Shown here piece after piece: positions 1 through 9,556 of a stretch of 64,000 nt of DNA (its first letter is position 1; each line of letters begins with the position of its first letter). The position numbers were made by a program, and so were the translations under genes. Under the pieces are notes generated by a model that worked only from the letters and a program-made list of their open reading frames with translations, did no database searches and was not told the DNA's origin. The stretch is from JAUVRX01 sp049664225 (GTDB lineage Bacteria; Acidobacteriota; Thermoanaerobaculia; Multivoradales; JAHEKO01): the NCBI GenBank assembly GCA_049664225.1, contig JBATEX010000075.1, positions 12,438 to 76,437 of the forward strand. Reading direction: 5' to 3'.

Positions 1-63
1 TACGAACTGGGCAAATCCGGTTTCCAGTGGTACAAGGCGCCGCCCGGATTCGAGAGCGATTGA
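1..63 (+). CDS. 3' end of a gene entering from the left
   Basis: The first 20 codons read in frame from base 1 to a TGA at 61-63, ending in KAPPGFESD. The rest of the gene is outside the window, so no function can be assigned. The frame is inferred only from the open codons and the clean stop; the next plus-strand gene starts about 200 bases later. Confidence 0.45.
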   Translation, partial: YELGKSGFQWYKAPPGFESD

Positions 64-260
64 GCCTGGCTCGCAGGACTCATCCCGAGCAGAGCCCCCA
101 AGGGGTCTGATTCTCGACTCCCCGACCTCTCGCCGCACAATCGCTCGTGGCATTGCCTGCCAGCAAGTTGGCGCGTGTGACCACTGCGCGCAGCAGCCCC
201 TGCTCGTAACCTCCAATGAGATTTGCGAGATTCTCAACAGAGCGGTAGGAGAGGCACGAC

Positions 261-599
261 ATGAGAACGGTTCCACCGAGAGAGTTCGGCAGCCAGACCG
301 CTAGAGGTTGCGAGCCGGGAACGGCCTACGCGTACGATGAGTACACCCATGCGCGGTTCAGGTGCGCCTGTGGCGCGATTCATCGACTCGGCGAGGATGC
401 CTTTCCCGTACGGGACACACCCCGCAGGTCGGGTATCTACTTCGTCGCTGCTTGTGATCAGGGCGGTATCACCCTGCTCAAGGCCCGCGGCGTCCTGCGC
501 TTCAAGCGCCTGGAACCTCAGCTCTGGACGTTGATCGAGACCGAGTCGGACAACCGCGAGCTGGTTCTTGGAACGCTGACCTCCCGCGGCGTCTGCTAG
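261..599 (+). CDS. hypothetical 112-residue protein
   Basis: Small soluble protein with no signal peptide or membrane segment. The ATG at 261 has a purine-rich ribosome binding site (GGAGAGG) about seven bases upstream, which supports the start. A CxC pair (RCACG, near residue 35) stands in an otherwise mixed alpha/beta-looking sequence and could bind metal, but that is inference. I do not recognise the family. It ends 45 bases before the convergent ArnT-like gene and is not in an operon with anything visible. Confidence 0.55.
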   Translation: MRTVPPREFGSQTARGCEPGTAYAYDEYTHARFRCACGAIHRLGEDAFPVRDTPRRSGIYFVAACDQGGITLLKARGVLRFKRLEPQLWTLIETESDNRELVLGTLTSRGVC

Positions 600-644
600 C
601 CCCGCTCAACTGGATGACCCAAAGGTAGTCGAAGACACTGCCGG

Positions 645-2300
645 TCAGTATTGCTGCAGATTCCCAGCTTCACGCCTGAGCAGCATGAAGGCGCCCTCCT
701 GCGCGATAGCCGTCCATTCTCTCTGCTCGAGTCGCTTTAGTTCCCTCTCCCGAGTCACCAGATAGGTCGCCGTCCGTCCATCGTCCCGGATGCGAAGCTC
801 TTCGATCGAAGGGTGAAGGCGGGCTTCGATCTCCGGTGTCGGAGCCAAAACTACGTCCGACTTGTCCAATGTGGCATCGGTCAAACGACCCAGATAGAAC
901 TTCAAGCCGTGGGCTCTGGTATGGGCGACGATGATCTGCGCCTTCTCCCAGTCGGGCTCCTCGCGCAGCCGATCCGCAACTGGGCGCATCGAAGCCTGCA
1001 TCCGCATGACAGGCCCCAGGTGCACGAGCTGCGAAGCTAAGGTCATCCAAAGCACGAGAGCAGCCAGCGTTACGGCAGCGAGTCGAGACTCGGTTACCCC
1101 CCGGCTCAAGGACCAACCGGCACCGACAACGGAGACAGCGGCCAGGCATAGCAGGGGCAAGAACCAGTCATCGAGCTCTACCGTGGCCGGGAGAAAACTG
1201 CTCCGGGCCACAAGCACCCCGATAGTCAGGGCGAGTACAACCAAGACGAGTGCCTGAATGCTGACGCAGATCGATAGAGCTCGACTCTTGCTCTGAGGCA
1301 ACAGACCGTTGGCCAGCCAGAGAGCTATGCCGGGGAACAAAGGCAGGACGTAGGTCATCAGCTTCGAGCCGCTGAGCGAAAGCAGCACGAGGGGGACCAC
1401 CAGCCAGCCGACCAGAGCCCAGTCGATGGCCCGGTCACGGACACCTCGCCGCCGTTTCTCCCGCCTACCCGAGATAGCCAGGGGAATCAGAGGGGTCCAC
1501 GGTAGCCAGCCCACCAGCAGGACCGGAATGAAATACCAGATCGGCTGACTGCGACCATGAGTCTTCGAGAGGACTCGGTTCAGAAATTCGAATTCGAAGA
1601 AGTAGCGACCCAGCTCCGGGTGGCGCAGACTCGCAGCGATGAACCAGCCGAGAGCGAGAACCAGGGTCAAGGTCAGGCCGGCGATCCAAGGGATGCTGAC
1701 TCTTGTTCTATCGCTCGTTCGGCTACCCCACTGCCAACCGAGGCCAGTAAACAGCGGCACCAGAATTCCCATGGGCCCCTTGGTGGCGAAAGCGATTCCC
1801 ATGCAGGCGAAGTAGGGCAGAAATCGAGCCCTGGTTTCGACCTCCGATCGGCTGGCCCAGACGAACCCGGCAATGGCGGCCGTCGACCAGAACGTCATCA
1901 TCATGTCTGGTGTCAGCGACCGGCCCAGCATGAAGAACTGCCAGGACCCCGCCAGGATCCAGGCTGCCGCGAGCCCGGTTGTGCCGTCGAACCACCACCT
2001 ACCGATCCAGAAGGTCAGGACCAGCACTCCTAGAGCTGCCAGCAACGAGACCATACGTGCTGCGACCTCGTTTTCGCCCAGGACAAATAGGCTGGCGGCG
2101 GTGCTCCAGTAGATCACCGGTGGCTTCTGAAAATGCGGAATGCCGTTGAGGGTGGGGATCAGCAGATCCCCAGACTCCTTCATCTCTCGGGCTATCTCTG
2201 CATAGCGACCCTCGTCAGACTCATGCAGTCCATGCCGGCCCAGGAAGAGCAGATAGAGCGCAGCAACCGTCAGAGCCAGTGCAAGGACTCGGCGGCTCAC
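645..2300 (-). CDS. ArnT/PMT-like membrane glycosyltransferase
   Basis: 551-residue polytopic membrane protein with about 10-12 hydrophobic segments. Near the N-terminus is the family signature DEGRYAEIAREM followed by FQKPPVIYW, as in ArnT and GT83/GT39 transferases that move a sugar from a polyprenyl phosphate onto an acceptor at the periplasmic face; the acidic DE pair is the expected catalytic site. It is the last gene of a three-gene minus-strand operon, and its ATG overlaps the stop of the GT2 gene (ATGA). In that setting the GT2 enzyme probably charges the lipid carrier and this protein transfers the sugar, for example to lipid A or another glycolipid. The acceptor and sugar are not shown by the sequence. 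Confidence 0.85.
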   Translation of the reverse strand: MSRRVLALALTVAALYLLFLGRHGLHESDEGRYAEIAREMKESGDLLIPTLNGIPHFQKPPVIYWSTAASLFVLGENEVAARMVSLLAALGVLVLTFWIGRWWFDGTTGLAAAWILAGSWQFFMLGRSLTPDMMMTFWSTAAIAGFVWASRSEVETRARFLPYFACMGIAFATKGPMGILVPLFTGLGWQWGSRTSDRTRVSIPWIAGLTLTLVLALGWFIAASLRHPELGRYFFEFEFLNRVLSKTHGRSQPIWYFIPVLLVGWLPWTPLIPLAISGRREKRRRGVRDRAIDWALVGWLVVPLVLLSLSGSKLMTYVLPLFPGIALWLANGLLPQSKSRALSICVSIQALVLVVLALTIGVLVARSSFLPATVELDDWFLPLLCLAAVSVVGAGWSLSRGVTESRLAAVTLAALVLWMTLASQLVHLGPVMRMQASMRPVADRLREEPDWEKAQIIVAHTRAHGLKFYLGRLTDATLDKSDVVLAPTPEIEARLHPSIEELRIRDDGRTATYLVTRERELKRLEQREWTAIAQEGAFMLLRREAGNLQQY

Positions 2301-3064
2301 CCGGTGGCATCCCTCGCAGCTGCGGCTCGGCAGTCGTCATGCGTCAAGGTACAGCGCCGCCGGTACCAGGCGAGACCCATCAGGTCCACTAGGGGGCGCC
2401 AGAGAAACACCAGCAAACCGTAGCTCGTCTTACCACCCTGGCGAGCCCGGTGTCGGACCGGCGTCTCGACGATGCGGAATCCTGCCGCCGCCGCCATCGC
2501 TGGGATGAAGGAGTAGAGCGTCTTCAAGGGGATCAGGGAAAAGACAACCTCCCGACGCATGACCTTCAACGCACAACCCGCATCGCTGACACCATCCCGC
2601 AACAACCATCCGCGCACTCTGTTGGCCATCCGTGACATGGATCGTCGCAACCAGGAATCCTTGCGCTCGGCCCGGATGCCACACACCAGATCGCTCGACT
2701 CCAGGAGATCGAGCAATACCGGAATGTCACCAGGGTGATTCTGACCATCACCGTCGAGGGTAATAGCGACTTCGCCGGCCGCCTCCTGGAGCCCGCGATA
2801 GAGCGCTGCTCCTTGTCCCCGATTCTCAGGGAACTGAATCATCCGAACTGGCGACCCAGGGAGGTCTGCCAAGGATCGGATTGTCTCAGGGGTACCATCA
2901 CTGCTTCCATCATCGATGCAGAGACACTCATACGGGCGCCCCAGTGCGTCCATGACATCGAGTACCTCCTTCAACAGATCAGGAATGGCCGCCTCTTCGT
3001 TATAGAAGGGTATGACCACCGAGAAGAATGGGGCTCTGTCGATCGCTGTTGGCGAGGAGGTCAT
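2297..3064 (-). CDS. GT2 polyprenyl-phosphate glycosyltransferase (ArnC/DPM1-like)
   Basis: 255-residue GT-A type transferase. FSVVIPFYNEE opens the Rossmann-like fold, IDDGSSDGT and TLDGDGQNHP supply the nucleotide-sugar and metal-binding acidic residues, and RHRARQGGKTSYG near residue 210 matches the acceptor-side motif of dolichyl/undecaprenyl-phosphate mannosyl or aminoarabinosyl transferases. Unlike ArnC or GtrB it has no clear pair of C-terminal membrane helices, so it may dock on the membrane as DPM1-like enzymes do. ATGA overlaps with both neighbours indicate translational coupling. Likely role: making the lipid-linked sugar used by the downstream ArnT-like protein. Confidence 0.85.
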   Translation of the reverse strand: MTSSPTAIDRAPFFSVVIPFYNEEAAIPDLLKEVLDVMDALGRPYECLCIDDGSSDGTPETIRSLADLPGSPVRMIQFPENRGQGAALYRGLQEAAGEVAITLDGDGQNHPGDIPVLLDLLESSDLVCGIRAERKDSWLRRSMSRMANRVRGWLLRDGVSDAGCALKVMRREVVFSLIPLKTLYSFIPAMAAAAGFRIVETPVRHRARQGGKTSYGLLVFLWRPLVDLMGLAWYRRRCTLTHDDCRAAAARDATG

Positions 3065-5019
3065 CTCGAGACCGCGGGAGGAATCGTGAAACCGGATTCC
3101 TCGAGTCGACGAACGATGTATTCCCGAGCTGCGGAGTCCGGTGGGGGAACCAGGGCCTTATCCCCGATCGCTGAGTGCCAGCTCACAGTGCCCGATTGGA
3201 TGACCCCCGTGACCAAATCGAGCTTCTTCCAGTAGGGACCAAGGACGAGTCCGACCTCCCGGACGCCGAAGATCGGTGGTCCGGGGTGGTCAATCCTTGA
3301 CAACCCCCCTCCTGAGATGCTGATCCCCGTGTAAGAAAAGGAAGCAAGGCTGAGGATTGGGAGGTTCCCCCCAACGGTCAGGGCTTTCTCCAGTGAGTCT
3401 CTGGAGGACCTCTGCGAGAAGAGTGACTGTTGCGTCATCCAGTTCGGTCTCTCAACGCCCATGTACTCCAGTATCGTAGCCGGCACCTGGGCCAGGGACA
3501 CATTGCGTTCGATCCTCTTCCACGGACGCTCCTCGGGCAGGTAGACGATTAGAGGAACCCGGTAAACACTGTCCCACGCCCGGGAATGATCCGAGGCAAT
3601 GATCAGAATCGAGTCTTCCAACTCACCTAACGCCTCGAGTTGCTCGACGAAGGTCTGAATCTGTTCGTCTGCATCGCGGATCGAATCCAAATAGCGGGCG
3701 AGGCCCTCTCGAGACTTTGGGTCGGGCTCAGGCATCGCATTCGGGTCGAACCAACTGCGAGCTCCCGCCCAGCTGCAGCAGTGAGTGCCCATGAGATGAA
3801 TCTGCATGAAGTAGGGACCTTCTTGTGCACGGGCAAAGTCCAGCGCGTCTTCCAGCCTCTTGGTGTCGACAACCCGGCTCAGACCCACACTTTCTTTGAC
3901 CAGCAGATAGTGGTTGATGATGGGTTTGATACCGCAGATGTGCAGAAGCCTCTCCAGCAGTCGATTGACCATACGGGTCGAGAATTGGATTTCAGCACTG
4001 AAAAGGTAAGCCAACCGACCCACGAGAGAGCCCGGAGTGGGAGTGAACAACCGTCGCTCATTCGCGATATCGAACGAGCTGATCATGTTCAGATCGCCGG
4101 CATCCGCGTAGTAGCGAATGGAGCTCTGGAATCCTCGATATCCCAGTCGTTGAAGAATCGAGGGCAGGTGCAGTGCCGCATGCTTCTTGGGAAAGATCTG
4201 AGGCGGAAAGCCCACCTGCAGCTCTGAAGGAAGGGAGCCGCTCAACATGGATGACAGAGTGCCGGTGGTCTTTCCGGAAGTGGGAAACGCATTGTCGAAC
4301 ACTACGGCCCCAGTGGCAAAGCTCTCCAGGAACGGAGTTGTCGGTAAGGGAAACCCATACACCGACATGAGCCTTGCTTCGACTCCGTCCGTAGACAGCA
4401 GAATGATATTGGGACGCCGAATACCTTCTCCAACAGCGTTCACTTCTGGCTCCGCCCGGGAAAAGTCGGTTGTGACGACCTCGGCACCCAAAGCGACCAG
4501 AGCGCCGATCAACACCATCGCTGGTAGGAGCCGCAGCGGATGGCCCTGTCTCAAACCGTCCCACCGCGATACGGCAGACCTGACCCACCTCAGGCAGCGG
4601 AAGAAGAAGAAAGCAAACAGCGCCAGGTACAGGAACCTGACGATCTTGCCCGACGTGATTACTCCCACACCCAGGACCGTGTACAGAAAGTTGTCGGCTA
4701 GCAGAAACAGGCTCGACGCGAGAAAAAAGGCTGGCACAAAGCAGCGCACCTGGAGTTTGGGAACGCGGACATCTACCACTCCAAGGAGCAGGATCAGGGG
4801 TACCACTGCAACGCTGAGTGCGACAGGTGGAATCACGAGAGTACCCACCATCTCGACTGCAGAGAAGGAAGCCATAAAGGAGGCCTTCGTGGCAAAGAAC
4901 AACCACTCCAACCCCAGGTAGAAGACGGAAATGAGAAGCTGAACAGCCATGACGGCCTGCAAAGAGGCTGTTCCGGCGTCGAGTCGCCCTGATGCAGACC
5001 GTTCTTCAGGCAAATCCAT
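3061..5019 (-). CDS. membrane sulfatase-fold transferase (EptA/LtaS-like)
   Basis: 652 residues from the ATG at 5019. A longer open frame reaches 5238 but would run into asnB on the other strand, so I chose the internal start. About five membrane segments occupy residues 20-190, then an alkaline-phosphatase/sulfatase fold: LLSTDGVEARL gives the first metal aspartate, SGKTTGTLSSML the nucleophile region, and IIASDHSRAW the DH metal ligands. A threonine rather than a sulfatase cysteine at the nucleophile position fits phosphoethanolamine or glycerol-phosphate transferases. It leads the operon with the GT2 and ArnT-like genes (ATGA overlap at 3061-3064), suggesting modification of an envelope glycolipid. 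Substrate is inferred, not shown. Confidence 0.75.
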   Translation of the reverse strand: MDLPEERSASGRLDAGTASLQAVMAVQLLISVFYLGLEWLFFATKASFMASFSAVEMVGTLVIPPVALSVAVVPLILLLGVVDVRVPKLQVRCFVPAFFLASSLFLLADNFLYTVLGVGVITSGKIVRFLYLALFAFFFFRCLRWVRSAVSRWDGLRQGHPLRLLPAMVLIGALVALGAEVVTTDFSRAEPEVNAVGEGIRRPNIILLSTDGVEARLMSVYGFPLPTTPFLESFATGAVVFDNAFPTSGKTTGTLSSMLSGSLPSELQVGFPPQIFPKKHAALHLPSILQRLGYRGFQSSIRYYADAGDLNMISSFDIANERRLFTPTPGSLVGRLAYLFSAEIQFSTRMVNRLLERLLHICGIKPIINHYLLVKESVGLSRVVDTKRLEDALDFARAQEGPYFMQIHLMGTHCCSWAGARSWFDPNAMPEPDPKSREGLARYLDSIRDADEQIQTFVEQLEALGELEDSILIIASDHSRAWDSVYRVPLIVYLPEERPWKRIERNVSLAQVPATILEYMGVERPNWMTQQSLFSQRSSRDSLEKALTVGGNLPILSLASFSYTGISISGGGLSRIDHPGPPIFGVREVGLVLGPYWKKLDLVTGVIQSGTVSWHSAIGDKALVPPPDSAAREYIVRRLEESGFTIPPAVSR

Positions 5020-5115
5020 TGGTGATCTTCGACAGCAGCCCAGAACTCCTTGCTGCGGCCTCCGACACCGCAGGCAAGCTTTGAGACCTGATCCCAACTC
5101 TACTAGAGTGGCTTG

Positions 5116-6864
5116 ATGTGCGGCATCGTAGGCATCGTAGGTAGCACCCCCGAGCCCGAGATCATCGAGCGGATGACCCGGCGCCTGACCCACAGGGGTC
5201 CAGACCACCAGGAGGTCTGGCGAGCTTCCCGGGCGCATCTAGGACATACCCGACTGGCCATTCTCGACCTGTCGACGGCCGGCAACCAACCGATGACCTA
5301 CGGTGACTACACGATCACCTACAACGGAGAGATCTACAACTTCAGTGAGTTGCGGCGTCGACTGGAAGGTCCGCTTCACTCCGCCGGAGATACCGAGGTT
5401 CTCCTGCACCTCTACGCCCGCGACGGAGCGCGCTGCCTCGATCAGCTTCAGGGGATGTTCTCCTTCGCCGTTTGGGATTCACGGCGCCAGCGTCTATTCG
5501 CTGCTCGCGACCGTCTTGGAATCAAGCCTTTCTTCTATCGCCAGTTCCCGGGTGGCCTGGCGTTCTCATCTGAGATCAAGGCCCTCTTGGAGCTCGGCCA
5601 GCCTCCCATCGACCAGACGGCGCTGCGCGACTACCTCACCTACAAGTACATTCCCGAACCCAAGACGGTCTACTCCGGGATTCGCAGATTGCCGCCGGGC
5701 CACAACCTGGCGTGGGATGGCAGCCTCCGGATCCAACGGTACTGGAGCCCCTCGACTGAGACGGTCATCACAGATTTCTCAGAAGCGGTTCCGCGCCTCG
5801 ACGATCTGCTTGGAGAGGTCGTCCCCGAACACACCATTTCAGACGTTCCGGTAGCGGTCTTCTTGAGCGGAGGCATCGACTCCACGACCGTCGTAGCCCA
5901 GCTGGACCGACCCACCACCGTGACCCTTGCAATGGACATCAAGCGCCGGGATGAGGCTCCTGTGGCTCGACTCATCGCCAATCACTTCGGCACGCTGCAC
6001 CATGAAGAACAGGCCTCCGCTGTCGACCTGAACGAGGCTCTGGACATCATGCCGGGTGTTTTTGACGAGCCCTTCGGCGATTCCGGTGCCTGGGCCACCT
6101 ACCTCGTGTCACGCCTCGCTCGCCGTTACGCGGTCGTGGCTCTCACCGGCGAAGGGGGGGACGAGCTCTTCTGTGGGTATCACTGGTACAGCAAGTGGTT
6201 GACCGACCGCTCGACCTTCGTCAACAGGGCGATGGCGTCCCTCCTGCCGCCTCTGTCCCGGGGCGCTAGATCGGCTCAGCGTCGGACCGCCACCGGCTTG
6301 GAGCGCTATGCAGCCTTCGCGGGACCTTTTACATCACAGCAGCGCAACGCACTGCTTGGGCCCGCTCTCGAAGTCGCTGATTACGATGACCTGTGGCACT
6401 ACCGCCGTTTCTGGCGGGAGGATCTAGAGCCGCTGAAAAGGATGCAATGGGCAGACCTCCACACCTACCTGCCGGGCGACCTGCTCGCCAAGGTCGATCT
6501 GTCCAGCATGGCTCACTCCCTGGAGGTTCGGCCTCCTCTTCTCGACCACCGGCTGGTGGAGTTCGCTCTCTCGCTGGATACCCGCCTGCTGCGGGACGTC
6601 GAGGGCAATCGAGGCAAGCTCATCGTGAGACGGTTGATGGACGACCGGATACCGCCAGGGATCTTCGATCGACCCAAGAGAGGCTTCAATCTACCGGTCG
6701 CGGACTGGGTGCGGCACCAACCCGAGCTCCTCACCTCGGCACTCGATCGCCTCGCCGAGCGCGCGATCATCCGGCGTCCACGGACCTTCAGCTTCACCAA
6801 CGAGCAGACCTGGACGCTGCTGTTTCTCGACCGCTGGCTCGAGCAGAGCAACGCTCGGTTTTGA
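5116..6864 (+). CDS. asnB: asparagine synthase (glutamine-hydrolysing)
   Basis: Class II glutamine amidotransferase fused to an ATP pyrophosphatase synthetase domain. The ATG at 5116, not the TTG just before it, is chosen because it yields MCGIVGIVG with the catalytic cysteine at position 2 after Met removal. GDTEVLLHLY and the RDRLGIKPFFY segment belong to the amidotransferase half; FLSGGIDSTTVVAQL is the PP-loop of the synthetase half and LTGEGGDELFCGYHWY the conserved aspartate-binding region. 582 residues is normal for bacterial AsnB-type proteins. It sits divergent from an envelope operon, next to an O-antigen ligase-like gene, so a role in amidating a surface-sugar precursor is possible. 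Confidence 0.93.
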   Translation: MCGIVGIVGSTPEPEIIERMTRRLTHRGPDHQEVWRASRAHLGHTRLAILDLSTAGNQPMTYGDYTITYNGEIYNFSELRRRLEGPLHSAGDTEVLLHLYARDGARCLDQLQGMFSFAVWDSRRQRLFAARDRLGIKPFFYRQFPGGLAFSSEIKALLELGQPPIDQTALRDYLTYKYIPEPKTVYSGIRRLPPGHNLAWDGSLRIQRYWSPSTETVITDFSEAVPRLDDLLGEVVPEHTISDVPVAVFLSGGIDSTTVVAQLDRPTTVTLAMDIKRRDEAPVARLIANHFGTLHHEEQASAVDLNEALDIMPGVFDEPFGDSGAWATYLVSRLARRYAVVALTGEGGDELFCGYHWYSKWLTDRSTFVNRAMASLLPPLSRGARSAQRRTATGLERYAAFAGPFTSQQRNALLGPALEVADYDDLWHYRRFWREDLEPLKRMQWADLHTYLPGDLLAKVDLSSMAHSLEVRPPLLDHRLVEFALSLDTRLLRDVEGNRGKLIVRRLMDDRIPPGIFDRPKRGFNLPVADWVRHQPELLTSALDRLAERAIIRRPRTFSFTNEQTWTLLFLDRWLEQSNARF

Positions 6865-6879
6865 TGGCCTGGGACGAGC

Positions 6880-8160
6880 TCAAATCTCTGGCGAACCACC
6901 AGCAGGGCCCTTCGAGACAGAGGCCTCGTCGGCAGTCTCATGTCTGCGGATTCCAGGCAGGCAACAGGGCACGGCAAGCAGAAAGAGCATCCACCGTTGG
7001 ACCTCGGTGTCGCGCCAATTCGCCTCGAAGATGCCCGCGAAGTTGAACGCGATCAATGTCAGCAGTGTTCCCATGTAGAGATCCGCTCTGGGCCCTGAGA
7101 GACCTCCATCTCTCTTGAGCCCCCGATAACTCAGAATCGCCGCCGCAACCATCAGCCAAAGATAGGCCGCTACTGTCAGCAGACCTCGCTCGGCTCCCAA
7201 CTGCATCAGCGTGTTGTGCAGGTGCATCACGTGCGAGCGAGTCGAGGTGGGGTGTCTGTAGATCGGGTAGTAGTACTCCACCATCCCTGGGCCGATTCCA
7301 AACAGCGGAGCATCCTCAATCATGTTAACCCCGGCATAGGCCATGCACAAGCGGTCGTAATTCGACGGATCCTCGAGGCTGGCTATCGAGCGCAAGCGCG
7401 ACCAATGCTCGGGCGCAACGCTGGCGGTAAACGCGAGAAGCAAGAGAACGCTAGCCACGTAGACCCACAGCAATCGGCGGAATCTGAGCAGCCAGGCGAT
7501 CGTCAAGACCATGAATGCGGCGAGCCACGCATGGCGGGTTAGCGTGAGGACCATGGCTACAAGGATCGGGATCAGGATCAGCCATAGCCGCAACTGCGTG
7601 TTCGCAGTCCCGGCCACGATCCGCGCCAGCACCAGGCAGCTGCCGACCAGCAGGATCCCCGAATAGGTCATGTAGTGGGAGAAGGCACCCGGAATTCGGT
7701 TATCCAGACCGCCATAGTCGGTCAGCAGATATTGACCGATTCCCAGGATCGCCAGACCGAGGGTGACCCAGATCAAGATATCGAACAGTAGCCGGACCTG
7801 CCGCTCCCCCCGTACCAGCAGGAAAGCCAGGGGCAGCGTAGTGAGCCCGATCAAACCTCGAAGGTGCCAGGCACTCTCCGGCACCTTGTACGAGGTCAGC
7901 ACCGACACCACGAACACAGCCGAATAGAGCGCGAATGGCTTGAGCAGTCGGTCCATTCCCGTTGCATAGAACGTCTCGGAGGAGGGCCGCACTCGCTGCC
8001 AGCGGATCATCGCCCACAACAGCGCCAGACCCTGAAGCGCATTCGACAGCGCCAGGCCCCAGATCGTGGCGAGGTGGAGGGTGTAGAACCAATAGCCGGC
8101 GCCCGGTCTCGGCGTTACTTCCGAGTCGGTCCAGGGTAGACGGAATCGTTGAGCCGGCAT
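6880..8160 (-). CDS. O-antigen ligase / polymerase-like membrane protein
   Basis: 426-residue protein with about ten to twelve hydrophobic segments. A large extracytoplasmic loop near residues 285-340 carries GIGPGMVEYYYP and HLHNTLMQLGAERG, the H-x-HN motif typical of the Wzy_C / WaaL superfamily that joins undecaprenyl-linked polysaccharide to lipid A core or polymerises it. It converges with asnB, ending 16 bases past that gene. The chain ends in a short charged tail. Ligase versus polymerase cannot be separated from sequence alone. Confidence 0.82.
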   Translation of the reverse strand: MPAQRFRLPWTDSEVTPRPGAGYWFYTLHLATIWGLALSNALQGLALLWAMIRWQRVRPSSETFYATGMDRLLKPFALYSAVFVVSVLTSYKVPESAWHLRGLIGLTTLPLAFLLVRGERQVRLLFDILIWVTLGLAILGIGQYLLTDYGGLDNRIPGAFSHYMTYSGILLVGSCLVLARIVAGTANTQLRLWLILIPILVAMVLTLTRHAWLAAFMVLTIAWLLRFRRLLWVYVASVLLLLAFTASVAPEHWSRLRSIASLEDPSNYDRLCMAYAGVNMIEDAPLFGIGPGMVEYYYPIYRHPTSTRSHVMHLHNTLMQLGAERGLLTVAAYLWLMVAAAILSYRGLKRDGGLSGPRADLYMGTLLTLIAFNFAGIFEANWRDTEVQRWMLFLLAVPCCLPGIRRHETADEASVSKGPAGGSPEI

Positions 8161-8185
8161 CGAAGGATCCAGACGGGGAGCAGAC

Positions 8186-8221
8186 CGCGCCAGACGCTGA
8201 GCGATCTCAGCGTCTGGCGCG
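8186..8221 (-). terminator. strong hairpin downstream of the porin gene
   Basis: Perfect 16-base inverted repeat (8186-8201 with 8206-8221; arm core GCCAGACGCTGAG) with a four-base loop. It lies between the stop of the porin gene and the start of the O-antigen ligase-like gene, both on the minus strand. No T-tract follows on either side, so it is either a non-canonical terminator, an mRNA 3' stabiliser for the porin message, or a boundary element. Confidence 0.55.
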
Positions 8222-8287
8222 CTAGTTTACCCTTTCAGGGAGTTCCCGAGGCCCATTCTGGTGAGCCTTCGAAAGCCGCTTCCCGAA

Positions 8288-9382
8288 TCAGAACATGAAG
8301 ATCTGTAGCTGTAGCAGCCACTGACTGCGACTGGGTTGGTTGTCGGTCCTGATATCGGTGTAGGAGAACTTCAGGCTTCGATTGAAGCCCTTCATGTAGT
8401 AGCCGAGCCCCGCACCCAGGCGGCTCTGGTCGTCGAGCTCCTCTTCGTCCCTATCCAGGGCGTAGTAGGTGACGAACGGCTGGATCTTGAATCGGTCCCA
8501 GTAGAAACCTGCCTCTACCTGTAGAGTTTCCTTCAAGGAAAGCTCGGGAAAGACCTCCCCGCCGTCGTACCGAATCCCACCCAGCTGCAGGGTGAGCCCA
8601 TTGCCATTCCCGACGGGCTGGTCGTAGAACAGGTCGAGTGCATAGGCGTCGTAGCTCTCCTGATGATCGACGCCCGCTCCGAGCGCCAGGATGCGCTTCT
8701 TCCCCAGAGTGGTGCCGGCGTAGTAGAAGCCCTTGTCGACTTCGAAGGGGTAGAAAACAACCCGCCCGACGTAGCGGAACCCGTTCTCCGAAGTCTCGCC
8801 CCGCTCGCCCTGATAGACGCCTGCCCGATACTCGAAGTGGTCATTGGCCAGGAAGCCCCGCAGCTGGACACCGTAGTCTCGGCCGACCCTGGAATCTGTC
8901 GGGCCGGAGTTGAGGAAGGAGTACGCCGCGTAGTCTGCAGGCAGCAAGGTCGCCGCTGACTGTTGGGAGTTGTGCGACAAGGGAATGAGGATCGCTCCGA
9001 CATCGACCTTGAATGCGTTGCTGTGGTTGTAGGTGACGAAGAAGTCCTGGATATAGACATCGGCCGCGACCTTGTCGCCTGACTCGGTGCCCTTGCCCAG
9101 GTTTGGGCTGTCGGTCTCGAAGAAGAAGCTCCATTTCTTCGAGATGTTGCCGCCGAAGAGAATCCTCAGACGACGGAAATAGAGATCCTGACTGGTGCCA
9201 TCGCCGTCGATCCTGTCCTGGATCTCACCTCGCGCTTGCATCAGAAAGCCGAACTTGATGGAGGTGTCGCCATCGGCCGACTCGATCTTCCATTCCGCCT
9301 CAAGGACTGCGCTGCAGACCATGGAGACGAACACAGCCCACGCCACAATAGTCGAGATACCGGATTTGTCGCACCGCCTCAT
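8288..9382 (-). CDS. porin of the OprO/OprP (phosphate-selective porin) type
   Basis: Start placed at the ATG at 9382, which follows AGAGGAGAG at good spacing; this gives a 364-residue precursor with a Sec signal ending near the AVLEAE segment. The mature chain alternates polar and aromatic residues and ends ...LQLQIFMF, with the terminal phenylalanine used for outer-membrane barrel insertion. KFGFLMQARGEIQD, FRRLRILFGGNISKKW and FYYAGTTLGKKR fit porin O/P proteins. Expected place: a trimeric outer-membrane beta barrel. Solute specificity cannot be judged. It is a single-gene unit with a strong hairpin behind it. Confidence 0.85.
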   Translation of the reverse strand: MRRCDKSGISTIVAWAVFVSMVCSAVLEAEWKIESADGDTSIKFGFLMQARGEIQDRIDGDGTSQDLYFRRLRILFGGNISKKWSFFFETDSPNLGKGTESGDKVAADVYIQDFFVTYNHSNAFKVDVGAILIPLSHNSQQSAATLLPADYAAYSFLNSGPTDSRVGRDYGVQLRGFLANDHFEYRAGVYQGERGETSENGFRYVGRVVFYPFEVDKGFYYAGTTLGKKRILALGAGVDHQESYDAYALDLFYDQPVGNGNGLTLQLGGIRYDGGEVFPELSLKETLQVEAGFYWDRFKIQPFVTYYALDRDEEELDDQSRLGAGLGYYMKGFNRSLKFSYTDIRTDNQPSRSQWLLQLQIFMF

Positions 9383-9556
9383 TCGTCTCTCCTCTTTAGA
9401 TCGGAATCTGGAGCCACCGCCCTCGCCCACTCTCGCTGGCTCACTGTGGGTTCTTCAATCCTCGAAGGTACGAGACTCCGAAACAACACCCGATCTGATG
9501 GGTCGGTACCCACTCCTAAGGGTGGGAGTCGCTCAACACTTGCGCGAAGCCCCTAA

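Noticed and set aside
3061..5238. 725-residue version of the sulfatase-fold transferase
   Set aside because: Its first 73 codons overlap asnB on the other strand; the start at 5019 precedes the first membrane helix properly.
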